Below the pieces are notes generated by a model. It searched no databases, had not been told where the DNA came from, and worked only from the letters and a program-made list of their open reading frames with translations. From contig NZ_SNWR01000002.1 in the NCBI RefSeq assembly GCF_004362215.1, positions 2,170,001 to 2,234,000 on the forward strand: a stretch of DNA of 64,000 bases. The letters are read 5' to 3'. The stretch is from Paractinoplanes brasiliensis. Its GTDB lineage: Bacteria > Actinomycetota > Actinomycetes > Mycobacteriales > Micromonosporaceae. The position numbers were made by a program, and so were the translations under genes. This document shows, in pieces, positions 40,301 to 48,688 of this stretch. Positions within the stretch are counted from its first letter, which is position 1. Every line of letters starts with the position of its first letter.

Positions 40301-41484
40301 CAGCGGCGGCCCGGCCAGAGCGAGCCGCGGGTGAGGACCACGTCCACGGCCACGGCGATGATGAGCACGGATCCGGTGGCGAAGTACTGCACCTCCGTCG
40401 TCAGGCCCAGCAACTGCACGCCGTTGCTGATCGAGCCGATGACCAGGGCGCCCAGGATCGCCGACCAGATGGAGCCGCGGCCGCCGAACAGGCTGGTGCC
40501 GCCCACGACCGCGGCGGCGATCGCGTTGAGCATCAGGGGGCCGGCGCCCGAGGTGACGGAGACGCCCAGCTGCCGGGAGGCGTCGACCATGCCGGCGACG
40601 GCCGCGCACGCGCCCAGGATGAGGAACGAGTAGACGACCATCCGGCGTACGGGGATGCCGGCGCGCTGGGCTGCCTCGCGGTCGCCGCCCACCGCGTACA
40701 GGTGAATGCCGTACCGGGTCTGGGTGGTGAAGTACCAGGCGATGAGCAGCATCACCGCGACGATCAGCACCGGCATGGGCAGGCCGCGCTGGCGGGTGAG
40801 GATGTGGACGCCGCCGAACAGGACAGCCGCGGTGAGCACGACCGGCACGACGACCGAGACGGGCGAGGTGCGGGCGCCGGTGGAGATCCGTTCGCGGTAC
40901 TGGAACGCCCGGTACGCCGCGAACGCGAGGGTGCCCAGGGCGGCCAGCACGTAGCTGGCGCCCGCGGGAACCGCCGTGCCGGCGATCTTGGCGAACGAGG
41001 TGCCGGCCACGTTGACGGTGAACTCCGGCGGCAGCACGACGAGGATGAGGCCTTGCAGGATCACCATGCCGCCCAGCGTCACGATCAGCGACGGCACCCC
41101 GAAAGTGATCACGAGGGCTTCGATCAGCGTGATGGCCATGCCGGACGCGATCGCCACCGCGACGGCCAGGGCCAGGGGCAGGCCGCTGTTGACGGCCAGC
41201 CCGGCCGCGATCGCCGCGCACACGCCCGAGAGCACCGCCGAGGAGAGGTCGATCTCGCCGACGAGCAGGACGAAGACGACGCCGAGGGCGAGGATCGCGG
41301 TGGTGGCGATCTGCAACGTCAGGTTGGTGATGTTGCGGAAGCTCAGGTAGGCCGAGCTCTGGCTGTAGAAGACGGCCCAGATGATCGCCAGCACCACCAG
41401 CACGGGGAGGCTGCGGTGCCCGCGGCCGGCCATCTCGATGACCCGGGCGGCGGGGGTGCGGGCGGTTGCGGTCGCGACGCTCAT
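40300..41484 (-). CDS. Sugar-type ABC transporter permease (XylH/RbsC family)
   Basis: A 394-residue inner-membrane permease of the carbohydrate uptake CUT2 group. About ten membrane segments are seen; the family signature ALGVVFVLLVGEIDLSSAVLSG is clear, as is the cytoplasmic GGDREAAQRAGIPVRRM loop. It overlaps the ATPase gene by ATGA and the ligase gene by TGATG. Because the operon codes for acid or ketone catabolism, the transported compound may not be a sugar. Confidence 0.92.
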   Translation of the reverse strand: MSVATATARTPAARVIEMAGRGHRSLPVLVVLAIIWAVFYSQSSAYLSFRNITNLTLQIATTAILALGVVFVLLVGEIDLSSAVLSGVCAAIAAGLAVNSGLPLALAVAVAIASGMAITLIEALVITFGVPSLIVTLGGMVILQGLILVVLPPEFTVNVAGTSFAKIAGTAVPAGASYVLAALGTLAFAAYRAFQYRERISTGARTSPVSVVVPVVLTAAVLFGGVHILTRQRGLPMPVLIVAVMLLIAWYFTTQTRYGIHLYAVGGDREAAQRAGIPVRRMVVYSFLILGACAAVAGMVDASRQLGVSVTSGAGPLMLNAIAAAVVGGTSLFGGRGSIWSAILGALVIGSISNGVQLLGLTTEVQYFATGSVLIIAVAVDVVLTRGSLWPGRR

Positions 41485-42233
41485 CGGTCCCCACCCTCCT
41501 CGTGCGCTCCGGTCATCGCGCTGACCAGGTCGGACGGTGTGTACTCGCCGCGGCGGAACTCGGCCACCTTGGCGCCGAGGCGCAGCACGACGACGCGATC
41601 GGCGACCTGCCGGACGTCCTTCATGTCGTGCGAGACGACGACCACGCCACGGCCCTGTTCGCGCAGCCGGGAGACGAGGTCGAGCACTTCGCCGCGCTGG
41701 GAGACGCCGAGCGCCGCGGTCGGCTCGTCGAGGATCACCACGGCCGGGTCGCTGATCAGCGCGCGGCAGATCGCGATGCCCTGGCGCTGACCGCCGGAGA
41801 GCGCGACGACCGGCGTGCTGAGCGAGCGCAGCTTCACCGACAGCGATTCGAGGATCCGCTGCGCCTGTTCCTCCATGAGGTGCCGGCGGACCCGGCGACC
41901 CGACCAGACCGGCCCGTGCCTCTCCTGTCCGAGGAACAGGTTCTGCACGGCGTCGAGGTTGTCGCAGAGCGAAAGATCCTGGAACACCGTACGGATCCCC
42001 GCCTCGGCCGCCGCGCGGGGCGACACCAGACGGGCGCCCTCGCCGCGCACCCTGATCTCGCCCGTGTCGGGCGGCTCCACCCCTGACACGATCTTGACGA
42101 GGGTGGACTTGCCGGCGCCGTTGTCGCCGACCAGCGCGACGACCTCACCCTCGTGCACCGTCATGTCGATCTCGTGCAGAGCCCGTACGCCGCCGAAGTG
42201 TTTCGAGATCTTGGTGAGCTCGAGCAGACTCAT
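41481..42233 (-). CDS. Sugar-type ABC transporter ATP-binding protein (single domain)
   Basis: A 250-residue ATPase. Walker A GDNGAGKST, FQDLSLCDNLDAVQNLFLGQE, signature LSGGQRQGI and Walker B VVILDEPTAALG are intact. CUT2 ATPases such as RbsA and XylG normally have two fused ATPase domains; this one has a single domain, as in FrcA-type systems. It is coupled to the permease by ATGA. Confidence 0.92.
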   Translation of the reverse strand: MSLLELTKISKHFGGVRALHEIDMTVHEGEVVALVGDNGAGKSTLVKIVSGVEPPDTGEIRVRGEGARLVSPRAAAEAGIRTVFQDLSLCDNLDAVQNLFLGQERHGPVWSGRRVRRHLMEEQAQRILESLSVKLRSLSTPVVALSGGQRQGIAICRALISDPAVVILDEPTAALGVSQRGEVLDLVSRLREQGRGVVVVSHDMKDVRQVADRVVVLRLGAKVAEFRRGEYTPSDLVSAMTGAHEEGGDR

Positions 42234-42285
42234 GGTGTCCTCCCGCACGGGTGGCCGGCCCCTGCCGGCCACCCTCCAACAGCGA

Positions 42286-43413
42286 CTATTTGTTGCGGGT
42301 CTTGCAGGTCTCGGTGCCCTCGGCAGGGCCTACGCAGATCTGCGCCCAGGTGAAGATGCCGAGGTCGACGGCCTTCTGCACGGCGTCGCCGGGATCCTTG
42401 CCGTCCTCGAGGTGGATCAGCGTCGACTCCAGCTTGGCCGTGGGCACCTGCATCGCGCCGTTGTCGATCGTGTCCTTGACCAGGTCGGCCGGGGGCTGCT
42501 CACCGTTCACCGCGGCCAGCGCGATCTTGGCCGCTCCCTCCGCCTCGACCGAGAACGCCTTGAGGACGTTGTCCTGCTGGTCGCCGGTGAGCATGTACTG
42601 CAGGCCGGTCAGCTCGGGGTTCTGCCCCCCGTACACGGGTGTCTTGAGGTTCTTGTCCTTGAGCGCCGCGATGATGCCGGCCGTGATGCCGTCGTAGAAG
42701 CCGAAGAACGCGCCGACGCCGTTCTGCGTCCTGGTCAGGCACTGCTCGGTCGCCTTGGTGGCGTTGTCGGGGGCCCAGTCCTTGATGTAGTCCTCGCAGA
42801 CGACCTGGATGTCGCCGCTCTGGATGAGCGGGTCGATCACCTTGTTCTGCCCGGCCAGCATCTGGGTCGTGTAGACGTCGCCCTTGTTGCCGTACTGGCG
42901 GGCGACCTTGACCGGCTTGGCGCCGAGCTTGCCGCTGGTGACCTGCTCGGCGAAGTAGGTGGCCTGCTGCTCGCCGACCTTCTCGGGGTCGAAGATGACC
43001 TGGGCGTACAGCTTGCCCTTGACCGGCGGGTTCTCGTAGCCGATGACCGGCACGTTCGCCAGTTCGGCCTGCTGCAGCAGCCCGGCGGACGTGTTCGGGT
43101 CGGCGGCCACCACGACCAGCGCCTTGGCCCCGGCCGCGATCGCCGCGTTGGCCTGCGCGAGCTGCTGGTTGGAGTCGCCGCCGGCGTTGACGAACTTGAC
43201 CTCGACGCTCGGGTCCAGCGCCTTGATGGCCTTCTCGAACGCCGGGCCGTCCTGCTGGATGTAGCGGGTGGGAGTGGTGTTGGGGGCCATGAAGTAGACG
43301 AGCTTCGGCCCGCCGTCGCCACCGTTGCCGGTGGCGTCGTCCGAGTCGCCGCTTCCGCAGGCCGAGACGAGAAGAAGACTGGCGCAGGCTATGGCTCCGA
43401 TACGACTTTTCAC
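42286..43413 (-). CDS. Sugar-type ABC transporter substrate-binding lipoprotein
   Basis: A 375-residue periplasmic-binding protein (PBP1 fold, XylF/RbsB-like). The signal peptide ends in a lipobox with Cys19 (LLVSAC). The family features QQLAQANAAIAAGAKALVVVAADPN and GAFFGFYDGITAGIIAALKD are visible. It contains additional cysteines (VVCEDY, EQCLTR, QICVG, ETCKT) that may form disulfides. It is 52 bases upstream of its ATPase gene. Confidence 0.92.
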   Translation of the reverse strand: MKSRIGAIACASLLLVSACGSGDSDDATGNGGDGGPKLVYFMAPNTTPTRYIQQDGPAFEKAIKALDPSVEVKFVNAGGDSNQQLAQANAAIAAGAKALVVVAADPNTSAGLLQQAELANVPVIGYENPPVKGKLYAQVIFDPEKVGEQQATYFAEQVTSGKLGAKPVKVARQYGNKGDVYTTQMLAGQNKVIDPLIQSGDIQVVCEDYIKDWAPDNATKATEQCLTRTQNGVGAFFGFYDGITAGIIAALKDKNLKTPVYGGQNPELTGLQYMLTGDQQDNVLKAFSVEAEGAAKIALAAVNGEQPPADLVKDTIDNGAMQVPTAKLESTLIHLEDGKDPGDAVQKAVDLGIFTWAQICVGPAEGTETCKTRNK

Positions 43414-43482
43414 TGCTGCTCCTCTGCTTTCGGGCAGGGGGGATCGCGCCGGGTCCTCCGGCGGTTTTCGCGCTGTGGCGGT

Positions 43483-45246
43483 TTACTCCGGCTGGATCTC
43501 CGCGTGCTTGGCGGTGATCTGGAGTGCGAGGTGCTTGGAGTAGATGCGGACCCAGGCGAGCGGGCCGCCCATGTACCAGAACGCCGGGTGCCCGGTGCGC
43601 CGGTACAGTCCGCCGATCTCGCCGTCCTCGCCGATGCCGAGGACGAGCGGGAGCCGGTCGGCGACCTCGTCGCCGAAGAGCCGGCGAGCCGTCTCGCGCA
43701 TGTTGCGGTACCCGGTCGCGAGCACGACGAGGTCGGCCTGCAGGGTGCGGCCGTCCTCCAGACGGATGCCGTCGGGGGTGAACGCGGCCAGTCCGGAACC
43801 CTGGGCCAGTTTGATCTTCCCGTCGGCGATGAGCCCCGAGGCGCCCACGTCGATGTAGTAGCCGCCGCCGTACGCCAGGGCGTAGCCCATCAGGCCGGTG
43901 CCGTCGGGGCCGTCGTTGCGTTGGAAACCGGCCGCGTCGAGCCGGGCCAGCAGGTCGGCGTCCTTGCGGGCGGTCTCCTTGACGCCCTCCTTGGCCATCT
44001 CGAGCACAAGCGGCCACGGGGTGCCGGCCGCCAGCAGGTCGGCGTACTTGGTCGGCGGGCCGCCCTCGACGAAGTTGCTGCCGAATATGGCCGGGATGCC
44101 GTGTTCCTGGCTGATGATGTGCGTCGACGAGCGCTGCACCAGCGTGACGTCGGCGCCGGCCTCGTACAGGTCCTGCGCGATGTCGTGGCCGCTGTTGCAG
44201 GCGCCCACCACGACGGCCTTGCGACCGGCCCACCTCGACGCGTCGTCGTGGCGGCTCGAGTGGTAACTGACGCCCTGGAAGAGGTCACGGCCGGGCACAT
44301 CGGGAACGTTGGGCTCGCCCGCGGCGCCGGTGGCCAGGATGACGTCGCGCGGATGCAGGACACGCTCGCCGCCGGGCCGGCTGACCCGCAGCGTCCATCG
44401 GCCGGTCGCCTCGTCGTAGCTGCTCCCGGTCATCTCGGCCGAGGTCCAGACGTTGAGCTCCATGGCGGCGGCGTACGACTCGAACCAGTCGGCGATCTTG
44501 TCCTTGGGGCAGTAGACCGGCCACGACTCCGGGTACGGCATGTAGGGCAGCGCGTCGGCCCACACCGGGTCGTGCAGCACCAGCGAGTGGTAACGCTTGC
44601 GCCAGCCGTCGCCGACCCGCTCGCTCTTCTCCAGGATCAGCGTGTCGACGCCCATCAGCCCCAGGTTGGCCGCGACGGCGAGACCACCCTGGCCGGCGCC
44701 GATCACCACGACGTCGGGGTCGGTGTGCTCGTAGCGGACGTGCTCCTCGCGTTCGTCGCGCCAGTTCCCCGTACGGGATGCCTGGTGTCTCGGGCCCTTG
44801 GAGCGGTGCGGGCCGATCCGGCGTTCGTGGCCGCGCAGGTCGTCGAGCTCGGTCATCACGGTCCAGGCGGCCCACTCGCCGTTCTCGGGCCGCAGCCGTA
44901 CGGCGGCCCGGCCGTACCCGAGCGGGGTCTCGAAGGTCAGGAAGCCCTCGACCATGTCGTCGCCCTGGAACCGCGGGCCGAACTCGGTGGTCATGGTGAC
45001 GTTCGTGAAGGATTCGGGGGTGAGGTGCTCGCCGAGCATCGCCGCCACGTTCCCGCGGCCGCGGTAGGTGCCCAGGTCCCAGGTGATCGCGAGCAGATCA
45101 CGCCACCAGCAGTCCCGCGCCAGCAGCGCGGCGGTGCCGGTGGCGTCGGCGGCCGCGAGCGCCGAGGTGAATCGGTCGAGCCAGGCGGCGAACGTGGCCT
45201 CCGCCGTGACTTCGGTTGTCATGGCTTGATGTGTCTCCGTCGCCAT
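43483..45246 (-). CDS. FAD-dependent monooxygenase with N-terminal NTF2-like domain
   Basis: A 587-residue two-domain enzyme. Residues 1-150 resemble a SnoaL/NTF2-like domain (FTSALAAADATGTAALLARDCWW). Residues 170-587 are a flavin monooxygenase: FAD site VVIGAGQGGLAVAANLG, the fingerprint FQGVSYHSSRH close to the FxGxxxHxxx motif of flavin and Baeyer-Villiger monooxygenases, NADPH site VVVGACNSGHDIA and LATGYRN. Start ATG 45246 was chosen from GGGAAGGG upstream; 45222 is a near alternative. It is the first gene of the operon. It may hydroxylate or insert oxygen into the imported substrate, which is unknown. Confidence 0.9.
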   Translation of the reverse strand: MATETHQAMTTEVTAEATFAAWLDRFTSALAAADATGTAALLARDCWWRDLLAITWDLGTYRGRGNVAAMLGEHLTPESFTNVTMTTEFGPRFQGDDMVEGFLTFETPLGYGRAAVRLRPENGEWAAWTVMTELDDLRGHERRIGPHRSKGPRHQASRTGNWRDEREEHVRYEHTDPDVVVIGAGQGGLAVAANLGLMGVDTLILEKSERVGDGWRKRYHSLVLHDPVWADALPYMPYPESWPVYCPKDKIADWFESYAAAMELNVWTSAEMTGSSYDEATGRWTLRVSRPGGERVLHPRDVILATGAAGEPNVPDVPGRDLFQGVSYHSSRHDDASRWAGRKAVVVGACNSGHDIAQDLYEAGADVTLVQRSSTHIISQEHGIPAIFGSNFVEGGPPTKYADLLAAGTPWPLVLEMAKEGVKETARKDADLLARLDAAGFQRNDGPDGTGLMGYALAYGGGYYIDVGASGLIADGKIKLAQGSGLAAFTPDGIRLEDGRTLQADLVVLATGYRNMRETARRLFGDEVADRLPLVLGIGEDGEIGGLYRRTGHPAFWYMGGPLAWVRIYSKHLALQITAKHAEIQPE

Positions 45247-45388
45247 TGACGCGCCCTTCCCGTCCGTATCAGAGTGATACAGCCCGAGCGATCGCTCGGT
45301 AGGTGAGAGTGTGGACCTCCATGAACGTGATAAGCAACACTCCCGGAAACTTTTTCGCAACAGCATCGACACAACCGGTGAGGCGCTC

Positions 45389-46540
45389 ATGACCGATTTG
45401 GCGGCTCGCGTCCGGTCCTTCATCGACACCCACGTGATCCCCGCCGAGAACGAATCGGACGGCGACATCGAGGCGGCCGGCGGCGAAGAACTCCGCCTCA
45501 AGCTGCAGGAACACGCGCGGCGCGAGGGCATCTTCGCGCCGCACGCCCCCACCGCGTACGGGGGAAGGGGTCTGACGATGACGGAACGCGCGCCGGTCTT
45601 CGAAGCGGCCGGGCGCTCGGTGTTCGGGCCGATGGCGCTCGGCGTCAACGCGCCCGACGAGGGCAACGTGCACCTGCTCGACCAGGTCGCCTCCCCCGCC
45701 CAGCGCACCCGCTACCTGGGCCCCCTGGCCCGCGGCGAGGTGCGGTCGGCGTTCGCGATGACCGAACCCCCACCCGGCGCCGGCTCCGACCCGTCGATGC
45801 TGCGGACTGTCGCCCGTGACGCGCCCGGCGGCTGGCTGATCAGCGGCCGCAAGAAATTCATCACCGGGGCCGACGGGGCGGGGTTCCTCATCGTCATGGC
45901 CCGCACGGACGCCGGGGCCACCATGTTCCTGGTCCCCGCGGACGCGCCCGGGGTCCACCTGAACCGGCACGTGTCCACCATGGACAAATCGATGCTGGGC
46001 GGGCACTGCGAGCTGACCCTCGACGACGTCCGGGCCGGGCCCGAAGACGTGCTGGGCGAGGTCGGCCAGGGCTTCCGGTACGCGCAGGTCAGGCTCGGGC
46101 CGGCCCGCACGACCCACGTGATGCGCTGGCTCGGCGCGGCCCAGCGGGCCCACGAGGCGGCCGTTGCCTACGCCGCTGCCCGGTCGGCCTGGGGGCAGCC
46201 GCTGACGGGCCTGGGCATGGTCGAGCAGATGATCGCCGACAACGAGATCGACCTGGCCGCCACCCGGGCCCTGCTGATGTCGGCGTGCCGGGCCCTGGAC
46301 GCCGGCTCACCCGCCCGCGAACAGACCTCGCTGGCCAAGGTCTTCGGGGCGGAGGCCCTGCACCGGGTGGCCGACCGGGCGATGCAGATGTGCGGGGGTG
46401 CTGGGGTTTCGGCCGACCTGCCGGTGGCACGGATCGCCCGCGAGATACGGCCGTTCCGCATCTACGACGGCCCGTCAGAAGTGCACCGCATGTCATTGGC
46501 CCGGCGGGCCGTACGCAGGTACGGGGTGGCCCAGCCTTAA
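45389..46540 (+). CDS. Acyl-CoA dehydrogenase (ACAD10/11-like)
   Basis: A 383-residue flavoprotein. Features: FAMTEPPPGAGSDPSML and ISGRKKFITGADGAG in the middle beta domain, MQMCGGAGVSADLPVARIAREIRPFRIYDGPSEVHRMSLARR at the end (split here as MQMCGGAGVSAD and IYDGPSEVHR). The DGPSEVHR ending is that of the ACAD10/11 group, which acts with an APH-type kinase on hydroxyacyl-CoAs. The gene is divergent from the monooxygenase operon (142-bp gap), which contains such a kinase and a ligase, so it probably belongs to the same pathway. The start MTDLAARVRSF follows GGTGAGG. Confidence 0.88.
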   Translation: MTDLAARVRSFIDTHVIPAENESDGDIEAAGGEELRLKLQEHARREGIFAPHAPTAYGGRGLTMTERAPVFEAAGRSVFGPMALGVNAPDEGNVHLLDQVASPAQRTRYLGPLARGEVRSAFAMTEPPPGAGSDPSMLRTVARDAPGGWLISGRKKFITGADGAGFLIVMARTDAGATMFLVPADAPGVHLNRHVSTMDKSMLGGHCELTLDDVRAGPEDVLGEVGQGFRYAQVRLGPARTTHVMRWLGAAQRAHEAAVAYAAARSAWGQPLTGLGMVEQMIADNEIDLAATRALLMSACRALDAGSPAREQTSLAKVFGAEALHRVADRAMQMCGGAGVSADLPVARIAREIRPFRIYDGPSEVHRMSLARRAVRRYGVAQP

Positions 46541-46563
46541 CGGGCTCCCCGCGCGGGCAACGC

Positions 46564-46763
46564 GCGGCCGGGCGTGGACGCGGCCGGGCGTGGACGCGGC
46601 CGGGCGTGGACGCGGCCGGGCGTGGACGCGGCCGGGCGTGTCGTGGGCGTAGGCGCGGCCGGGCGCGGGTGGGCGTAGGTGGGCGTGGGCGTCGCCGGAC
46701 GTAGGCGCGGCCGGGCGTGGGTGGGCGTGGGCGCGGGCCGGGCGTGTCGTGGGCAGGGCACGG
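46564..46763. repeat. Degenerate array of a 16-bp repeat between genes
   Basis: GCGGCCGGGCGTGGAC is repeated four times exactly (46564, 46580, 46596, 46612), followed by degenerate copies of GGCCGGGCGTGG and GTGGGCGT to about 46763. The whole 327-bp region between the acyl-CoA dehydrogenase and the AKP-rich protein (46541-46867) has no supported gene. The G-rich strand is the plus strand. Confidence 0.85.
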
Positions 46764-46867
46764 CCGGGCTTGGCGCACGCACGACCCGGCGCGAACGCGG
46801 TTGGCGCAACGCGAGCCCGGCCGTCCTGGCGCGGGCGTGCTGCGCCAGGACGGCCGGGCCGGGCTCG

Positions 46868-47557
46868 TCAGACCGTAGGGGTGGGCTCGGGCGTCGCGGT
46901 GCCGTCGGGCTCCGGGGACGTCGTGTCCTCGGGCTCCGGGGAGGTCTCGTCGCCCGGCTCCGGGGAGGTCTCGTCGCCGGGGGCCGGGGAGGTCGTGTCC
47001 TCAGGCGCCGGGGTCGGCGCGGTTGGGGCCGGCGTGGGCTTGGTGCGGGTGGCCGAGATGTGCTTGGCGGTGTAGGCCGTGCCGACCCGCGTGCCGGTCA
47101 CCGTGATGCGGTAACCCGGGGCGAGGTCGGTGAGCGACTTGCCGGCGCCGTTCACCACGATCCGCGTTCCCGCGGGCACGGTGATGGTGACGGTGGTGGC
47201 CTTGACACCCTTGGTACCGGCCTTGGTCGTCACGGTGACCCTCTTGGCGGCCTTGTCGACGGCGGCGACCACACCGTTGGCGGCGAAGGCGACCCTAGCG
47301 GGTTTGGCCGGTTTCGCGGGCTTGGCGGGCTTCGCAGCGGGCTTGGCAGGCTTCGCGGCAGGCTTGGCAGGCTTCGCGGCAGGCTTGGCAGGCTTCGCGG
47401 CAGGCTTGGCAGGCTTCGCAGCGGGCTTGGCAGGCTTGGCAGCGGCCGGGGCTGCCGCAGGCTTGGCTGCCGCGGCGGCCGAGGCAGTGGTGGTCACGGC
47501 CGCGCCGGTGACCGCGATCGCGAGGGTGGCGGTCACTGCGAGACGACGGATACGCAC
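46868..47557 (-). CDS. Exported AKP-repeat protein with beta domain and acidic tail
   Basis: A 229-residue secreted protein. Signal peptide about 1-28, then about 55 residues of Lys/Ala/Pro repeats (AKPAKPA, 21-bp DNA units), a domain of about 80 residues similar to DUF5666-type beta domains (VAAVDKAAKRVTVTTKAG, GTRIVVNGAG, LTDLAPGYRITVTGTR), and an acidic Thr/Ser/Pro/Glu tail (TSPEPGDE repeats). A cationic arm, a fold and an acidic tail in one chain suggest an interaction with wall polymers or self-association. No membrane anchor or LPXTG motif is seen. Confidence 0.85.
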   Translation of the reverse strand: MRIRRLAVTATLAIAVTGAAVTTTASAAAAAKPAAAPAAAKPAKPAAKPAKPAAKPAKPAAKPAKPAAKPAKPAAKPAKPAKPAKPARVAFAANGVVAAVDKAAKRVTVTTKAGTKGVKATTVTITVPAGTRIVVNGAGKSLTDLAPGYRITVTGTRVGTAYTAKHISATRTKPTPAPTAPTPAPEDTTSPAPGDETSPEPGDETSPEPEDTTSPEPDGTATPEPTPTV

Positions 47558-47844
47558 GTGTAACTCCTTGTTAGGGGACGATCACACTATGCGGCGGTCA
47601 GGTTGCACTTCGGGTTGCGAGGCGGTAGCAACGCTGCCGACGCGACACCCTGCATGGGCAATTGGCCCCGCCAACGCTCCACCACCCGCCAGCGCCCCAG
47701 CCGCAAGGCCGCCACGGCATGATCCTTCAGCGGTCGAGCGACCCCCGCCCTTCAACCCGCTTGCGCCGAGTTCCGTCAAGCACGCGTTGCAGCACGCCAA
47801 CTGCGCACGTACGGGAAGGCTTTGACGGCCGTGGCTGGGGTGAC

Positions 47845-48669
47845 ATGGTCGAACTGCTCTTCGGCAACGCCGGGGCCGGGCTGGGGGCGCTGCACGCCGG
47901 TGACCTCGAGCTGGCCGTTGTGGCGGTGACGCCGTACCTGGGAACCGCGGATCCGACACCGGGCGGGGTGAACTGGGCGGTGCGGCCGAGCCCGGCCCGT
48001 TCGCACCACATCGCGCACGGGACGCTCGGCATCGTCGCGGGGCTCGCCGCCGTGGGGGCGGCTGCGGGGCGCGGTGACATGGTGGACCTGGCCTTGGCGG
48101 GCGCGGCCGACGTGGTGTCGCGGGACGAGGCCGGGCCGGCGGGTTTCCTGGTGCCGCATTCCGATCCGCCGCACCGGCCCGAGCTGATCGAGCGCTACAG
48201 CTACGGCTGGTGCAACGGGCCGGCCGGCGACGCCCAGGTGTTCCGGCTGCTCGGTGCGTTGACCGGGGACCCGGCCTGGGCCGCGCTGAACGACCGCTGC
48301 TGGCACACGGTGACCCACAGCGGCCTTCCGCGGCGGCTGCGGCCCGGGTTCTGGGACAACAACGGCCGCTGCTGCGGGACGGCGGGGGTGCTGGCGCCGG
48401 CCCTCGACCGGCACGTCGAGCAGGGCCAATCCCTCGATTTCGCCGGCGTGCTGGTCCAGGACCTCGCCGCACGGGCCATTGTGGACTCGGCGGGCGGGCG
48501 GTGGTCGAACTTCGAGCACCGCGAGACCCCGAGCGACCTGGAACCGGCGCCGGGCTGGGCGATGGGCAACGCCGGCATCGTGCGCGAGCTGCTGCGGTAC
48601 GCCCGCGTCACCACGGGCGGCGATCCCGCGTACGCGGTGCCGTGGCCCGACCACACGCCCATCTGTTGA
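47845..48669 (+). CDS. LanC-like lanthionine synthetase family protein, probably N-terminally short
   Basis: A 274-residue protein with LanC-type helical repeats. Motifs: SHHIAHGTLGIVAGLA, YGWCNGPAGD with Cys123, and NNGRCCGTAGVLA with Cys176 and Cys177, then MGNAGIVRELLRYA. Cys123, Cys176 and Cys177 would be the three zinc ligands; the usual third ligand is His (CHG), whereas CCG is known from some promiscuous cyclases such as ProcM. Full LanC-like proteins have about 350-420 residues, and the first repeat seems to be missing: upstream in-frame sequence (from 47662) has no similarity. No precursor peptide or LanB/LanM is nearby. It may be an orphan, a decayed gene, or have an unrecognised start. 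Confidence 0.75.
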   Translation: MVELLFGNAGAGLGALHAGDLELAVVAVTPYLGTADPTPGGVNWAVRPSPARSHHIAHGTLGIVAGLAAVGAAAGRGDMVDLALAGAADVVSRDEAGPAGFLVPHSDPPHRPELIERYSYGWCNGPAGDAQVFRLLGALTGDPAWAALNDRCWHTVTHSGLPRRLRPGFWDNNGRCCGTAGVLAPALDRHVEQGQSLDFAGVLVQDLAARAIVDSAGGRWSNFEHRETPSDLEPAPGWAMGNAGIVRELLRYARVTTGGDPAYAVPWPDHTPIC

Positions 48670-48688
48670 TCCAGCTCGCCGGCGGGAG

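Noticed and set aside
47580..47844. N-terminal extension of the LanC-like protein from 47662
   Set aside because: The extra 61 residues are Pro/Arg/Ser-rich without similarity to LanC repeats and lack a ribosome binding site, so the ATG at 47845 was used.
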